In this document: piece by piece, positions 56,052 to 64,000 of the stretch
Layout of the letters: the number at the start of each line of letters is the position of its first letter
Numbering within the stretch: the first letter of the stretch is position 1
Source of the DNA: Roseburia sp. CAG:10041_57
GTDB taxonomy: Bacteria > Bacillota > Clostridia > Lachnospirales > Lachnospiraceae
Length of the DNA: 64,000 nucleotides
Direction: 5' to 3'
Assembly (NCBI GenBank): GCA_001916965.1
Contig: MNTL01000048.1
Location: 780 to 64,779, forward strand
The notes under the pieces: generated by a model
Told to the model about the DNA's origin: nothing
The model's database searches: none
The model's input: the letters and a program-made list of their open reading frames with translations, nothing else
Translations under genes and position numbers: made by a program

Positions 56052-58811
56052 ATGAAAGAAATATACACGTTAGCTGGAAATTGGAAAGTGACACTTGCAG
56101 ATGGCAGCAACTATGATATGGTCTTACCGGGAACTTTGGATACGAACAATATCGGGTATGCAGATAAGGGAGCGAACCAGTGGCATCCTGAGATTAATCT
56201 GGGGAATGCCACTGAAGAGATAGATGAGCACGCACCAATCGCTACGAGATTTACAAGAAAGCATACCTATGAAGGGGCGGCTACACTGACCAGGCAGATA
56301 AGTTATGTACCGACGCCTGGAATGCGAGTTCTGCTGGAAGCAGAGAGAGCAAGGTGTCTACGGCTGTGGATTGACGACAGGGAAGTAGAACCATTGCAGG
56401 GCAGTGGCACATTAAGTACGCCCTACGTCTTTGAAGTGACAGGCTTATTAACAGGAAATAATAAAATAACGCTTGTTTCTGATAACTCTTATCCGGGATT
56501 ACCACATGATGATATCGTATATTCTTCTGCGGCTACAGATGAGACACAGACCAACTGGAATGGAATATTGGGATATTTCAGATTAAGGGAAGTTCCAGAA
56601 ACTTATATAGAATCTGTTCACGTATATCCACGGGGAGAGAACCTTGATATAGCTGTAACACTTTCTACCAATGGATATTTCCAGGATGCAGGTAAATTGA
56701 CTATAGAAAGTGAAGCTATAGATACAATTACGTATTCCTTAAAGGCGGAAAAGAATGGAAAAATACATATGTTATTTAAAGACATTCCGCTGCATGATGA
56801 TATCAGAAAATGGGATGAATATGAAGGAAACCTTTACACATTAAAAACGACATTGAAGATACAAACGAAGGCAACAAACTCCGCAGAAGTCACATTTGGA
56901 ATCAGAAGCTATGGCAGTGATACAGATGGCAGAATTACATTAAATAACAGATGTATCTTTATCAGAAGCGAAGCTAACTGCGCAGAATTTCCAGAGGAAG
57001 GACATCCACCGATGGATGTGGAATCCTGGATGAGTATTTTATCCAGATATAAAGCATATGGCATCAACTATATGCGCTTTCATTCCCATTGTCCGCCGGA
57101 TGCTGCTTTTAGTGCAGCCGACAGGCTTGGAATCCTGATGCAGCCGGAATTATCACACTGGAATCCCAAGGATGCTCTGGAATCAGAAGAAAGCTATCAT
57201 TATTATAAGAAGGAATTAGCAGCAATTATAGAAGCCTATGCAAATCATCCGTCTTTTGTTGCATTGACATTGGGAAATGAGCTTCATAATCATGAACTTG
57301 GTCATGCAAGAATGGTCGAACTGGTCGAAATGGCACAGCAGATGGACAATACCCGTATGTATGCCATAGCTTCTAATGGCTACTATGGTGAACAGGGCTG
57401 TGATGAAACCAGTGATTTCTATACCTCACAGAAATATTATAAGGAAGAAATTCGCGGATGCTTTGCAGCAGAGAGCGATACACCGGGACAGAAAGGACAT
57501 TTACTTGGTTATATCAATAACCGCTATCCAGGCAGTGACCACAATTATGACAGTGCCATGTCAATATTGCGTAAGGATTATAGCAAACCGGTATTCAGCT
57601 TTGAAGTAGGACAGTATGAAATTCTTCCTGATTTTGGAGAATTACAGAATTTTCAGGGCATTTCAGATCCTGCCAATCTTCGCCTGGTTCAGAAAAGGGT
57701 GGAAGAAGCAGGACTTACTAAGATTTGGAAAGAATATGTAGAGGCAACAGGGGAATTGTCCCTGATTGGCTATAGAGAAGAAGTCGAAGCAGTTATGAGA
57801 ACCAAAGCCATGTCGGGGATTTCTCTGCTTGGACTGCAGGATTTTCCAGGGCAGGGAACGGCTCTAGTTGGAATGATGAATTCTCATCTGGAAGCAAAGC
57901 CGTATGATTTTGCAAGACCAGAGAGGTTTCGGCAGTTCTTCCGTGGCAGCCTGCCGCTGGTTGAGATGGAGAAATATACCTATGAATTCGGAGAAACACT
58001 GACAGCCAAAATACTGGCAGCCAACTATGGAAAACAGGATATGGAAGGAAGATTGCAGTATCGCTTATCCGGAGGTGGGAAAGAATACAAAGGCTATTTG
58101 AATAACACGCGTTATGAAAAAGGAAACCTTACACTGGCAGGAGAAATTCAGATTCCACTTACCCAATGGACGAAAGCCCAGGAGTTATCTCTTGAAGTAG
58201 AGCTATCAGGAGAAGCACATCTCTATAATCAATATCCAATATGGGTATATCCAAGGGTTCACCCTCAATGCCCGGATACTGTCTACGAGGCCAGATATCT
58301 GGATGAACAGGCAAGGCACGTATTGGAGCAGGGGGGAACTGTGTATCTTAGCCCGGATGCTACATTAGAGGCACTGCCACATTCTATCCGCACGCAGTTT
58401 ACAACTGATTTCTGGTCAGTAGGAACCTTTGCTGCCCAGGAAGGTGGTATGGGACAGTATATAGATACACAGCACCCTATCTTTGCGTCTTTTCCGACGC
58501 AGAAGCATACCAACTGGCAGTGGTGGTGTATGGCAACGCAGCGTGCAGTGATTCTGCCAAGGGCATATCGGGCTATCGTAACGGAGATGGACAGTTATGC
58601 GTATCTGCGTCCTATGGCACAGCTGATAGAGTGGCGCTGCGGCAAGGGCAAAGTATTATTATCGACCTTTGGACTGCACAATCTCCAGCAATACCCGGAA
58701 GCCAGAGCTTTGCAGGATTCGATATACCGCTATCTTGCATCAGGGCAATGCGAACCGGAGCAGACAATCACGATAGAAGAGTTGGCTCATATGGTACATG
58801 GGCAATCATAA
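56052..58811 (+). CDS. GH2-family glycoside hydrolase
   Basis: 919 residues, cytoplasmic. The N-terminal jelly-roll LAGNWKVTLADGSNYDMVLPGTLDTNNIGYADKG is typical of GH2 beta-galactosidase/glucuronidase-like enzymes. The barrel carries MRFHSHCPPDAAFSAADRLGILMQPELSHW, acid/base Glu410 in LTLGNELHNH and a candidate nucleophile Glu518 in FSFEVGQYEILP. The C-terminal ~200 residues are an extra domain. Substrate not readable; the AraC and DUF5107 neighbours suggest plant-glycan oligosaccharides. Confidence 0.85.
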   Translation: MKEIYTLAGNWKVTLADGSNYDMVLPGTLDTNNIGYADKGANQWHPEINLGNATEEIDEHAPIATRFTRKHTYEGAATLTRQISYVPTPGMRVLLEAERARCLRLWIDDREVEPLQGSGTLSTPYVFEVTGLLTGNNKITLVSDNSYPGLPHDDIVYSSAATDETQTNWNGILGYFRLREVPETYIESVHVYPRGENLDIAVTLSTNGYFQDAGKLTIESEAIDTITYSLKAEKNGKIHMLFKDIPLHDDIRKWDEYEGNLYTLKTTLKIQTKATNSAEVTFGIRSYGSDTDGRITLNNRCIFIRSEANCAEFPEEGHPPMDVESWMSILSRYKAYGINYMRFHSHCPPDAAFSAADRLGILMQPELSHWNPKDALESEESYHYYKKELAAIIEAYANHPSFVALTLGNELHNHELGHARMVELVEMAQQMDNTRMYAIASNGYYGEQGCDETSDFYTSQKYYKEEIRGCFAAESDTPGQKGHLLGYINNRYPGSDHNYDSAMSILRKDYSKPVFSFEVGQYEILPDFGELQNFQGISDPANLRLVQKRVEEAGLTKIWKEYVEATGELSLIGYREEVEAVMRTKAMSGISLLGLQDFPGQGTALVGMMNSHLEAKPYDFARPERFRQFFRGSLPLVEMEKYTYEFGETLTAKILAANYGKQDMEGRLQYRLSGGGKEYKGYLNNTRYEKGNLTLAGEIQIPLTQWTKAQELSLEVELSGEAHLYNQYPIWVYPRVHPQCPDTVYEARYLDEQARHVLEQGGTVYLSPDATLEALPHSIRTQFTTDFWSVGTFAAQEGGMGQYIDTQHPIFASFPTQKHTNWQWWCMATQRAVILPRAYRAIVTEMDSYAYLRPMAQLIEWRCGKGKVLLSTFGLHNLQQYPEARALQDSIYRYLASGQCEPEQTITIEELAHMVHGQS

Positions 58812-58818
58812 TACTTTG

Positions 58819-58961
58819 GTAACTATTCAGAGCCATGCAAATTGAGGCGAAATATGCTTGTTTACAAGCATATTTGACTCGATTTATATGGCGAAGTAAC
58901 CACATAAGCAAAAGTAAAGCATCAAAGATGCGATTTTGCGCATGGGGTTCTGAATAGTTAC
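58819..58961 (+). mobile_element. MITE-like repeat, full-length copy 3
   Basis: 143 bp with both ends GTAACTATTCAGA and TCTGAATAGTTAC. The inner hairpin is AAATATGCTTGT/ACAAGCATATTT, where copy 1 has CTTAT/ATAAG: paired changes. Near-identical 8-mers flank it (ATACTTTG at 58811-58818, ATACTTTA at 58962-58969). Confidence 0.8.
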
Positions 58962-58969
58962 ATACTTTA

Positions 58970-59013
58970 TAACTATTCAGAGCAATTCTGTCTTAATTTA
59001 TATGATGAAGTAA
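58970..59013 (+). mobile_element. Partial repeat copy adjoining copy 3
   Basis: TAACTATTCAGAGC, then TTAATTTATATGATGAAGTAACCACAATAAG match the left end and the middle of the repeat; the first hairpin arm and the right half are missing. Confidence 0.55.
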
Positions 59014-59093
59014 CCACAATAAGAAGAGTAAGAAAATTTATGGTAAACCGCATAGAGACATGTTATACTTACCTATGCATGTGTTGAACGTGA

Positions 59094-59146
59094 TACGATT
59101 CAGCGCTTTAAGCGAAAAAACGCTCTCCCACAGCGCGGAATCGTTA
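59094..59146. repeat. Hairpin in the leader of the homocysteine methyltransferase gene
   Basis: TACGATTCAGCGCT pairs with AGCGCGGAATCGTTA (one bulge), with inner AGCG-aaaaaa-CGCT. The ends resemble the ATCGTTAC variant of the repeat ends seen at 24617-24628. No U-run and no S-box sequence are present. Confidence 0.45.
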
Positions 59147-59166
59147 CTACAGATGACAGAAAGGTT

Positions 59167-60963
59167 ATGGTGTCCACTATGAACATACAAGAATATATCC
59201 GCACACATAAACTGATTACCGATGGCGCATTTGGAACCTATTATGCTGACAGATTCCAGACCCAGGATATGCCTGAGCTTGCCAATATCAGCTTCCCGCA
59301 GCGGGTAACAGCCATTCATCAGGAATATATAGAAGCAGGGGCGAGACTGCTTCGTACGAATACTTTTGCTTCCAATACGATATTGCTTCATGCAGATATG
59401 AATGAGGTACGAGCTAACATTACAGCGGCAGTAAATCTGGCAAAAGAAGCAGTAAAAGGCAGAGAAGATGTCTTTATAGCCGGAGATATTGGACCAATCC
59501 CATCTGATGAGGTGATCAGCAGGGAAGAGCTGGAAGAACAGTATTATCAGATTGCCAGAGTGATGCTTGACCAGGGGTTAAAGATACTGACCTTTGAGAC
59601 CTTCCACGAATTGCAGTACATTTTACCGGCGATAGGAAGAATCAAGGAAGAAGCGCCGGATACTTTTATTATGGTAGAATTTACAGTGAACCAGTTCGGA
59701 TACAGCAGTGCGGGATTGAGTGTGAAGAGCCTGCTCAAGGATGCTTCTGCATGTAAGGATATTGACGCAGTAGGCATGAATTGTGGCATAGGACCGGCCC
59801 ACATGGAAAAACTGCTTGACCAGGCGGGGGTAGGTATCAGTGGCACCAAGTACAGGATTGCCCTGCCTAACGCAGGATACCCAAGACGAACCAGCAGCAG
59901 GATCCGCTATTCCAACAGTTCTGCATACTTTGCTGCAAAAGTAGAAGAGATGGCAGCACAGTGTGAGCTGGATATCGTGGGCGGCTGCTGTGGTACGACA
60001 CCAGAATTCATCAGACAGTTATCACAGGGACTGGATACGACACCGTGCCCACCCAGGACAGCGGCAGAAACTTCCAAGACAGAGCAGGTCGTACCGCAGA
60101 GGAAGGGTTTTCTTTATGATGAGCAGGGCAATCTGAAAAAGAAGAAGCTTATTGCTGTGGAGCTGGCTCCGCCTATGGGTGCAGATGATGAGAAAGTATT
60201 AGAAGCGGCAAGGCTGTTACAGAAGTCAGATGTGGATGTGCTGACTTTTCCAGATTCTCCTTCCGGCAGAACCCGTATTGATTCTGTGCTTATGGCAGAG
60301 AAAGTCAGAAGAGAGACAGGAATGGAAGTAATGCCCCATATCTGTTGTCGTGATAAGAATGCCATTGCCATGCGTTCTTTATTCCTTGGAGCGTATATCA
60401 ATGACATCACCAATATGCTGATTATTACAGGAGACCCGGTGCCGTCTCTGGTACGCCAGACGATTAAGGCTGTCTTTAATTTTGATTCTGTGGGACTGAT
60501 GAAAATCGCACAGGAGATGAATACAGAGAACTTCCCAGCCAGACCGTTAAGCTATGGCGGCGCGATCAGTCAGGGCAGGAAGAATCTGGATGTAGAGATC
60601 ATGCGTGTGAAGAAGAAAATGGAAGCAGGTGCTGAGTTTTTCCTGACACAGCCTGTTTTTTCCAAAGAAGATGCCGAGCGTGTGCGCAGAATCAAACAGG
60701 AGACCGGCACCAGAATATTGTGCGGCATTATGCCTTTTGTGAACAAAAGAAATGCCCTTTTCATGAAAAATGAGATTGCGGGCATCATTGTGCCGGATGA
60801 AGTCATTGCACGGTATCCTGAGAATGGAACGAAGCAGGAGGGCGAAGCTGTAGGCGTGGAGATCGCCCGTGAAATTATGGAATTTACTGCTGATTTTGCA
60901 GATGGTTACTATTTTTCTTTTCCTTTTAACAGAGTCTATTTACTGGAACAGATTCTGCGGTAA
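59167..60963 (+). CDS. Bifunctional homocysteine S-methyltransferase / methylenetetrahydrofolate reductase
   Basis: 598 residues, YitJ-like. Residues 1-~290 are the homocysteine methyltransferase barrel (DGAFGTYYADRF, GARLLRTNTFASNT, zinc Cys in GMNCGIGP and GGCCGTTPEFI). Residues ~320-598 are the MTHFR barrel (LIAVELAPPMGADDEKVLEAARLL, NMLIITGDPVP, GAEFFLTQPVF). It couples 5-methyl-THF formation with methionine synthesis. Start is uncertain between ATG 59167, GTG 59170 and ATG 59179; AGAAAGG is nearest the first two. Confidence 0.92.
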   Translation: MVSTMNIQEYIRTHKLITDGAFGTYYADRFQTQDMPELANISFPQRVTAIHQEYIEAGARLLRTNTFASNTILLHADMNEVRANITAAVNLAKEAVKGREDVFIAGDIGPIPSDEVISREELEEQYYQIARVMLDQGLKILTFETFHELQYILPAIGRIKEEAPDTFIMVEFTVNQFGYSSAGLSVKSLLKDASACKDIDAVGMNCGIGPAHMEKLLDQAGVGISGTKYRIALPNAGYPRRTSSRIRYSNSSAYFAAKVEEMAAQCELDIVGGCCGTTPEFIRQLSQGLDTTPCPPRTAAETSKTEQVVPQRKGFLYDEQGNLKKKKLIAVELAPPMGADDEKVLEAARLLQKSDVDVLTFPDSPSGRTRIDSVLMAEKVRRETGMEVMPHICCRDKNAIAMRSLFLGAYINDITNMLIITGDPVPSLVRQTIKAVFNFDSVGLMKIAQEMNTENFPARPLSYGGAISQGRKNLDVEIMRVKKKMEAGAEFFLTQPVFSKEDAERVRRIKQETGTRILCGIMPFVNKRNALFMKNEIAGIIVPDEVIARYPENGTKQEGEAVGVEIAREIMEFTADFADGYYFSFPFNRVYLLEQILR

Positions 60964-60998
60964 TGTTGCAAATGTTTAAATTTTTCCAACGAAAGTAT

Positions 60999-61024
60999 TA
61001 AGTATCCCCTGAATTATCCGATAA
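60999..61024 (+). promoter_or_regulatory. Candidate sigma-28 (SigD) promoter of the flgM operon
   Basis: TAAG (60999-61002), 15-bp spacer, CCGATAA (61018-61024) resemble the SigD consensus TAAA-N15-GCCGATAT; the first -10 base differs. Confidence 0.5.
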
Positions 61025-61083
61025 ACATAGTAAGAAGTATAAATTGAATGTACAGATAAGACCATATAAGAAAGGAGGAGTCG

Positions 61084-61368
61084 ATGATGCGTATAGATGC
61101 ATATAATCAGATTCAACAGATATATGGAAGTTCCAGTATCAAGAAGACAGAGGAGAAGAAGGTCTCCACTACAAGCTTCAAGGATCAGCTTCTGCTTTCA
61201 GCAGCCGGTAAGGATGCACAGATAGCCAAACAGGCACTTGCCAATACTCCGGACGTGAGGGAAGAGGTCGTAGCTCCTATTAAAGAGCAGATTGATAACG
61301 GTACCTACGAAGTAGATACAGATGATTTCGCAGGTAAATTATTGGAGAAGTATAACGGGCTTTTTTAG
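61084..61368 (+). CDS. flgM: Anti-sigma-28 factor FlgM
   Basis: A 94-residue protein. MRIDAYNQIQQIYGSSSIKK is the typical FlgM N-terminus; the C-terminal half (DAQIAKQALANTPDVREEVVAPIKEQIDNGTYEVDTDDFAGKLLEKY) is the sigma-binding region. AAAGGAGGAG lies before tandem ATGs at 61084/61087. First gene of the flagellar unit, so it is probably in a SigD feedback loop. Confidence 0.93.
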   Translation: MMRIDAYNQIQQIYGSSSIKKTEEKKVSTTSFKDQLLLSAAGKDAQIAKQALANTPDVREEVVAPIKEQIDNGTYEVDTDDFAGKLLEKYNGLF

Positions 61369-61403
61369 GGGGAAAGTCCAGTGACTAGATAAGAGGTAAT
61401 CGG

Positions 61404-61922
61404 GTGGCTAGTTTATTAGAGAATTTGATAGACGTATTGGATCAGGAGAACACCGAGTATGAGAAGCTTGTTGTTCTCTCTGACCGTAAGACTCCCGTGA
61501 TCATTCAGGGAGATATAGATACTTTAGGGAGTATAACAGAACAGGAACAGGAAATAGTAGGCATAATCCAACATTTGGAGAAACAGAGAACGGAAGCTCT
61601 GGCTGATATTGCCAACGTAGTGAACAGGGATGTTGAAAATTTGAAACTTATTAACCTGATTCAGATGCTTGCAAAGCGCCCAGAACAGCAGGAACAACTG
61701 ACCGAGGTGCATAATAAATTAAAAGCAACCATTCAGAAATTGAAGGAGCTCAACGAGAAGAATCAGATGCTTCTCGGGGATGCAATGGAGATGGTGGATT
61801 TTAATCTGAAGATGCTGCAGGGTCTGAAATCCGCGCCGCAAACAGCCAATTATTCCAAAAACGCATACTGTACAGGTAGTTCTTTGGGTGTCCTTCAGGG
61901 CGGTTTCGACGCAAAACAATAA
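61404..61922 (+). CDS. flgN: Flagellar export chaperone FlgN
   Basis: A 172-residue, largely helical protein with the FlgN layout (LLENLIDVLDQENTEYEKLVVLSDRKTPVIIQGD...). It keeps the hook-associated proteins FlgK and FlgL soluble before export. GTG start at 61404 behind AAGAGGT. The order flgM-flgN-flgK supports the call. Confidence 0.85.
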   Translation: MASLLENLIDVLDQENTEYEKLVVLSDRKTPVIIQGDIDTLGSITEQEQEIVGIIQHLEKQRTEALADIANVVNRDVENLKLINLIQMLAKRPEQQEQLTEVHNKLKATIQKLKELNEKNQMLLGDAMEMVDFNLKMLQGLKSAPQTANYSKNAYCTGSSLGVLQGGFDAKQ

Positions 61923-61940
61923 CGCATGAGGTGAAACCCA

Positions 61941-63758
61941 ATGTCATTATTTGGCGGTTTATATGTGGGAAAGAGCGGACTGCAGACTTCCCAGAACGCA
62001 TTGAATACAGTAGCACACAACCTGTCTAACCAGAACACTACCGGTTATGTAAGACAGCAGGTTGCTATGACCGATACATATTATAATACAATTTCTACGA
62101 CCAAAGCCATATCAAATTCACAGACTGGCGATGGTGTCAGATATTCTGAAGTACGTCATATCAGGGATTATTTTCTGGATATGAAGTATCGTGAGGAGTC
62201 GGGAAGGTTCTCATTCTATGAGACCTCATATTCCACAACACTGGAAATTGAAGATATTTTAGGTGAACTTGATGGCGCCGCTTTTAAGGATTCCTTAGAG
62301 GGGCTTTGGACAGCTATGGAAGAATTAGCCAAGACACCAAGCGACAGTACCTATATGTCTATGCTGGTATCCAAGGCATCCAGCTTCGTACAGAATGCCA
62401 CGTCTGTATATCAGTCTTTTATTGAATATCAGAACAATCTGAATCTGCAGGTAAAAGACATGGTAGATGAGATCAATGCCATTGGTTCCAGAATTGATGA
62501 ATTGAATAAGAAGATAGCCGTAATCGAGACAGGCGGCATTGAGAAAGCCAACGACCTGAGAGACGAAAGAGATCTGTTGATTGATACGTTGGCAGGATAC
62601 GGCAATATCACTTACAGCGAAGACCTGAACAGCCGTGTTACGGTACGTTTTAACGGAAATGACTTCGTTACTACCTCCGGCGCATACAAGATGGAGCTGC
62701 TGCAGGATAATGAGACAGGCTTCTATACCCCGTACTGGGAACAGAATGCCGTTAAGTCCAAGGATGAGAATGGTAATGAAGTAATTGATATTTCTGTAGC
62801 ACATGTATTTAAGATGACAGAGACTATCTCTACAGATGCAGGAACAGACGTAGGCGGTCTGCGTGCACTTCTGTTAGCGAGAGGTGACCACGTAGCCAAC
62901 TATCAGGATCTTACCAGCAACATGACCCAGAATAAGCTGGATGCACTCAAAATGACAGCTCTTGAGTACAATAAAGACCCGAAGGGCAATGAAAGCAAAT
63001 ATTATAACGACAACATTGCCAATTCCCTGATGATGAACATCGAAGCAGAATTCGATAACCTGGTACACGCAGTAGTAACCAAGGTTAATCAGGTCATAGC
63101 AGATAACTGTGATCCTAAGAGCGGCTACCTGTGTAATGAAGATGGCACACCGATGCAGTTATTCCTGAAAGCATCCTATCAGCCTTATGAAAAGGTAACT
63201 TATAAAACAGAAGCAGATGCAGAAGCAGCCAGAGCCAGGGGCGAGAAGCTGTATCAGATCTATGATGAAAATGGTAAGCCGACATCAGATTACTGGAGAT
63301 ACGTAGAAGAGTATGATCCGGATGACCCGGACGCAGGTAAGAACCTGTATAACTGCGCTACCTTAAAGATTAACCAGGAGTTGGTGCAGACCCCATCCAA
63401 GCTGGGATTTGTAAAAGAAGACGGCTCGACAGATTACAGCCTTGGCAAGAAGCTGCTGCAGGCATTTCAGGATGCAGAGCTCTACATCAACCCAAATGCT
63501 ACCAAGGCAAGCTCTTTTGAGAACTGTTATACGGAAATCGTCAACCAGATGTCCACGATGGGTAACGTATTCAAGGATGTATATGGATATCAGCAGCTTG
63601 CAGTAGAACAGGCAGAATCCAACAGACAGTCGGTAATCGGCGTATCGTCTGATGAAGAGCTGGAGCATATGATCATGTATCAGAATGCATATAATGCGGC
63701 CAGCCGGTATATTAATGTGATCAATACCCTGCTGGATTCCGTTATCAGCATGGCATAG
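61941..63758 (+). CDS. flgK: Flagellar hook-associated protein FlgK (first copy)
   Basis: 605 residues. The N-terminal SLFGGLYVGKSGLQTSQNALNTVAHNLSNQNTTGYVRQQV and C-terminal EELEHMIMYQNAYNAASRYINVINTLLDSVISM are the paired coiled ends of HAP1. It forms the hook-filament junction. It begins 19 bp after flgN and is followed by a second FlgK-like gene. Confidence 0.92.
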   Translation: MSLFGGLYVGKSGLQTSQNALNTVAHNLSNQNTTGYVRQQVAMTDTYYNTISTTKAISNSQTGDGVRYSEVRHIRDYFLDMKYREESGRFSFYETSYSTTLEIEDILGELDGAAFKDSLEGLWTAMEELAKTPSDSTYMSMLVSKASSFVQNATSVYQSFIEYQNNLNLQVKDMVDEINAIGSRIDELNKKIAVIETGGIEKANDLRDERDLLIDTLAGYGNITYSEDLNSRVTVRFNGNDFVTTSGAYKMELLQDNETGFYTPYWEQNAVKSKDENGNEVIDISVAHVFKMTETISTDAGTDVGGLRALLLARGDHVANYQDLTSNMTQNKLDALKMTALEYNKDPKGNESKYYNDNIANSLMMNIEAEFDNLVHAVVTKVNQVIADNCDPKSGYLCNEDGTPMQLFLKASYQPYEKVTYKTEADAEAARARGEKLYQIYDENGKPTSDYWRYVEEYDPDDPDAGKNLYNCATLKINQELVQTPSKLGFVKEDGSTDYSLGKKLLQAFQDAELYINPNATKASSFENCYTEIVNQMSTMGNVFKDVYGYQQLAVEQAESNRQSVIGVSSDEELEHMIMYQNAYNAASRYINVINTLLDSVISMA

Positions 63759-63776
63759 TAAAAGGAGGAATGAAGG

Positions 63777-64000
63777 ATGCCATCCACATTTTTGGGATTA
63801 AATACTTCATACCGCGGATTAGTGGCATCTAACTCCGGGTTAAATACAACAGCAAATAACATTTCCAACATTGAGACTGCCGGTTACAGCCGCCAGAAGG
63901 TCAATCAGGTGGCGTCCAGCGCAATCAGAACTTATACTTCTTACGGATGTGTAGGAACCGGTGTAGATACGCTGGCAGCAGAACGTGTAAGGGATGTATT
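63777..64000 (+). CDS. flgK: Second FlgK-like hook-associated protein (partial)
   Basis: The start codon ATG at 63777 (AAAGGAGG upstream) and 74 further codons lie in the window; the gene continues beyond the right edge. MPSTFLGLNTSYRGLVASNSGLNTTANNISNIETAGYSRQKV is the N-terminal signature of FlgK, with the NNISN...GYSRQ motif closer to the canonical form than in the preceding gene. It could also be read as FlgL, but FlgL N-termini usually begin MRITN. Confidence 0.85.
   Translation, partial: MPSTFLGLNTSYRGLVASNSGLNTTANNISNIETAGYSRQKVNQVASSAIRTYTSYGCVGTGVDTLAAERVRDV

Overview
The window looks like chromosomal DNA of a flagellated, spore-forming member of the Lachnospiraceae (Clostridia), of the Roseburia / Lachnospira / Agathobacter / Butyrivibrio kind. 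This rests on moderate-to-low GC, strong AGGAGG ribosome sites, a paired glgC-glgD, spoVG and spoVT (the latter behind a sigma-G-like promoter), a DUF6472 protein, a QueT transporter, a flgM-flgN-flgK-flgK flagellar operon and several plant-glycan enzymes. The genus cannot be fixed from sequence reading alone. No rRNA, tRNA or CRISPR array was seen.

Layout. Positions 1-780 hold AT-rich debris of a defence island: the end of an RloB-type gene fused out of frame to the tail of another gene. 1-5.7 kb: a DrrAB-type ABC exporter with its LytTR regulator and DUF3021 partner, then a heparinase II/III-type lyase. 5.7-13.8 kb: galE, a PTS-EIIC-type membrane protein, two long palindromic elements, queT behind a candidate preQ1 riboswitch, sseB-like, a GH30 lipoprotein, an ArsB/NhaD-type permease and a cytidylate-kinase-like protein. 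13.8-19 kb (minus strand): murC, an array of DnaA boxes, dnaD-like, dnaI-like helicase loader and a PRPP synthetase. 19-30 kb: glgC-glgD, spoVG, a GH31 alpha-glucosidase, DUF6472, pth, mfd and an Fe-S aldo/keto reductase. 30-37 kb: a DUF4391 protein, a BrxD-like P-loop ATPase and a YgjP metalloprotease as a compact accessory set, then a HAD phosphatase, mgtE, a hypothetical, spoVT and a TrhA/hemolysin-III protein. 37-52 kb: small alarmone synthetase, coiled-coil membrane protein, flavin reductase, XRE-cupin regulator, dinB, LysM-G5-M23 endopeptidase, murA, metK under a SAM-I riboswitch, dnaE, a FAD oxidoreductase. 51.5-59 kb: a sugar-response locus of AraC regulator, DUF5107-TPR protein and GH2 hydrolase. 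59-61 kb: a bifunctional homocysteine methyltransferase/MTHFR. 61 kb to the end: flgM-flgN-flgK-second flgK (cut by the window edge).

Three signals go beyond gene content. First, a ~145-bp repeat family with ends GTAACTATTCAGA/TCTGAATAGTTAC, covarying internal hairpins and probable 8-bp target duplications occurs in full, truncated and collapsed forms, and its ends repeatedly supply stop codons of neighbouring genes. Second, directly abutting 9-bp DnaA boxes lie in the dnaD-dnaI upstream region, with a smaller group upstream of galE. Third, two adjacent ~210-bp near-palindromes with different arms share a core in opposite orientation between convergent genes.
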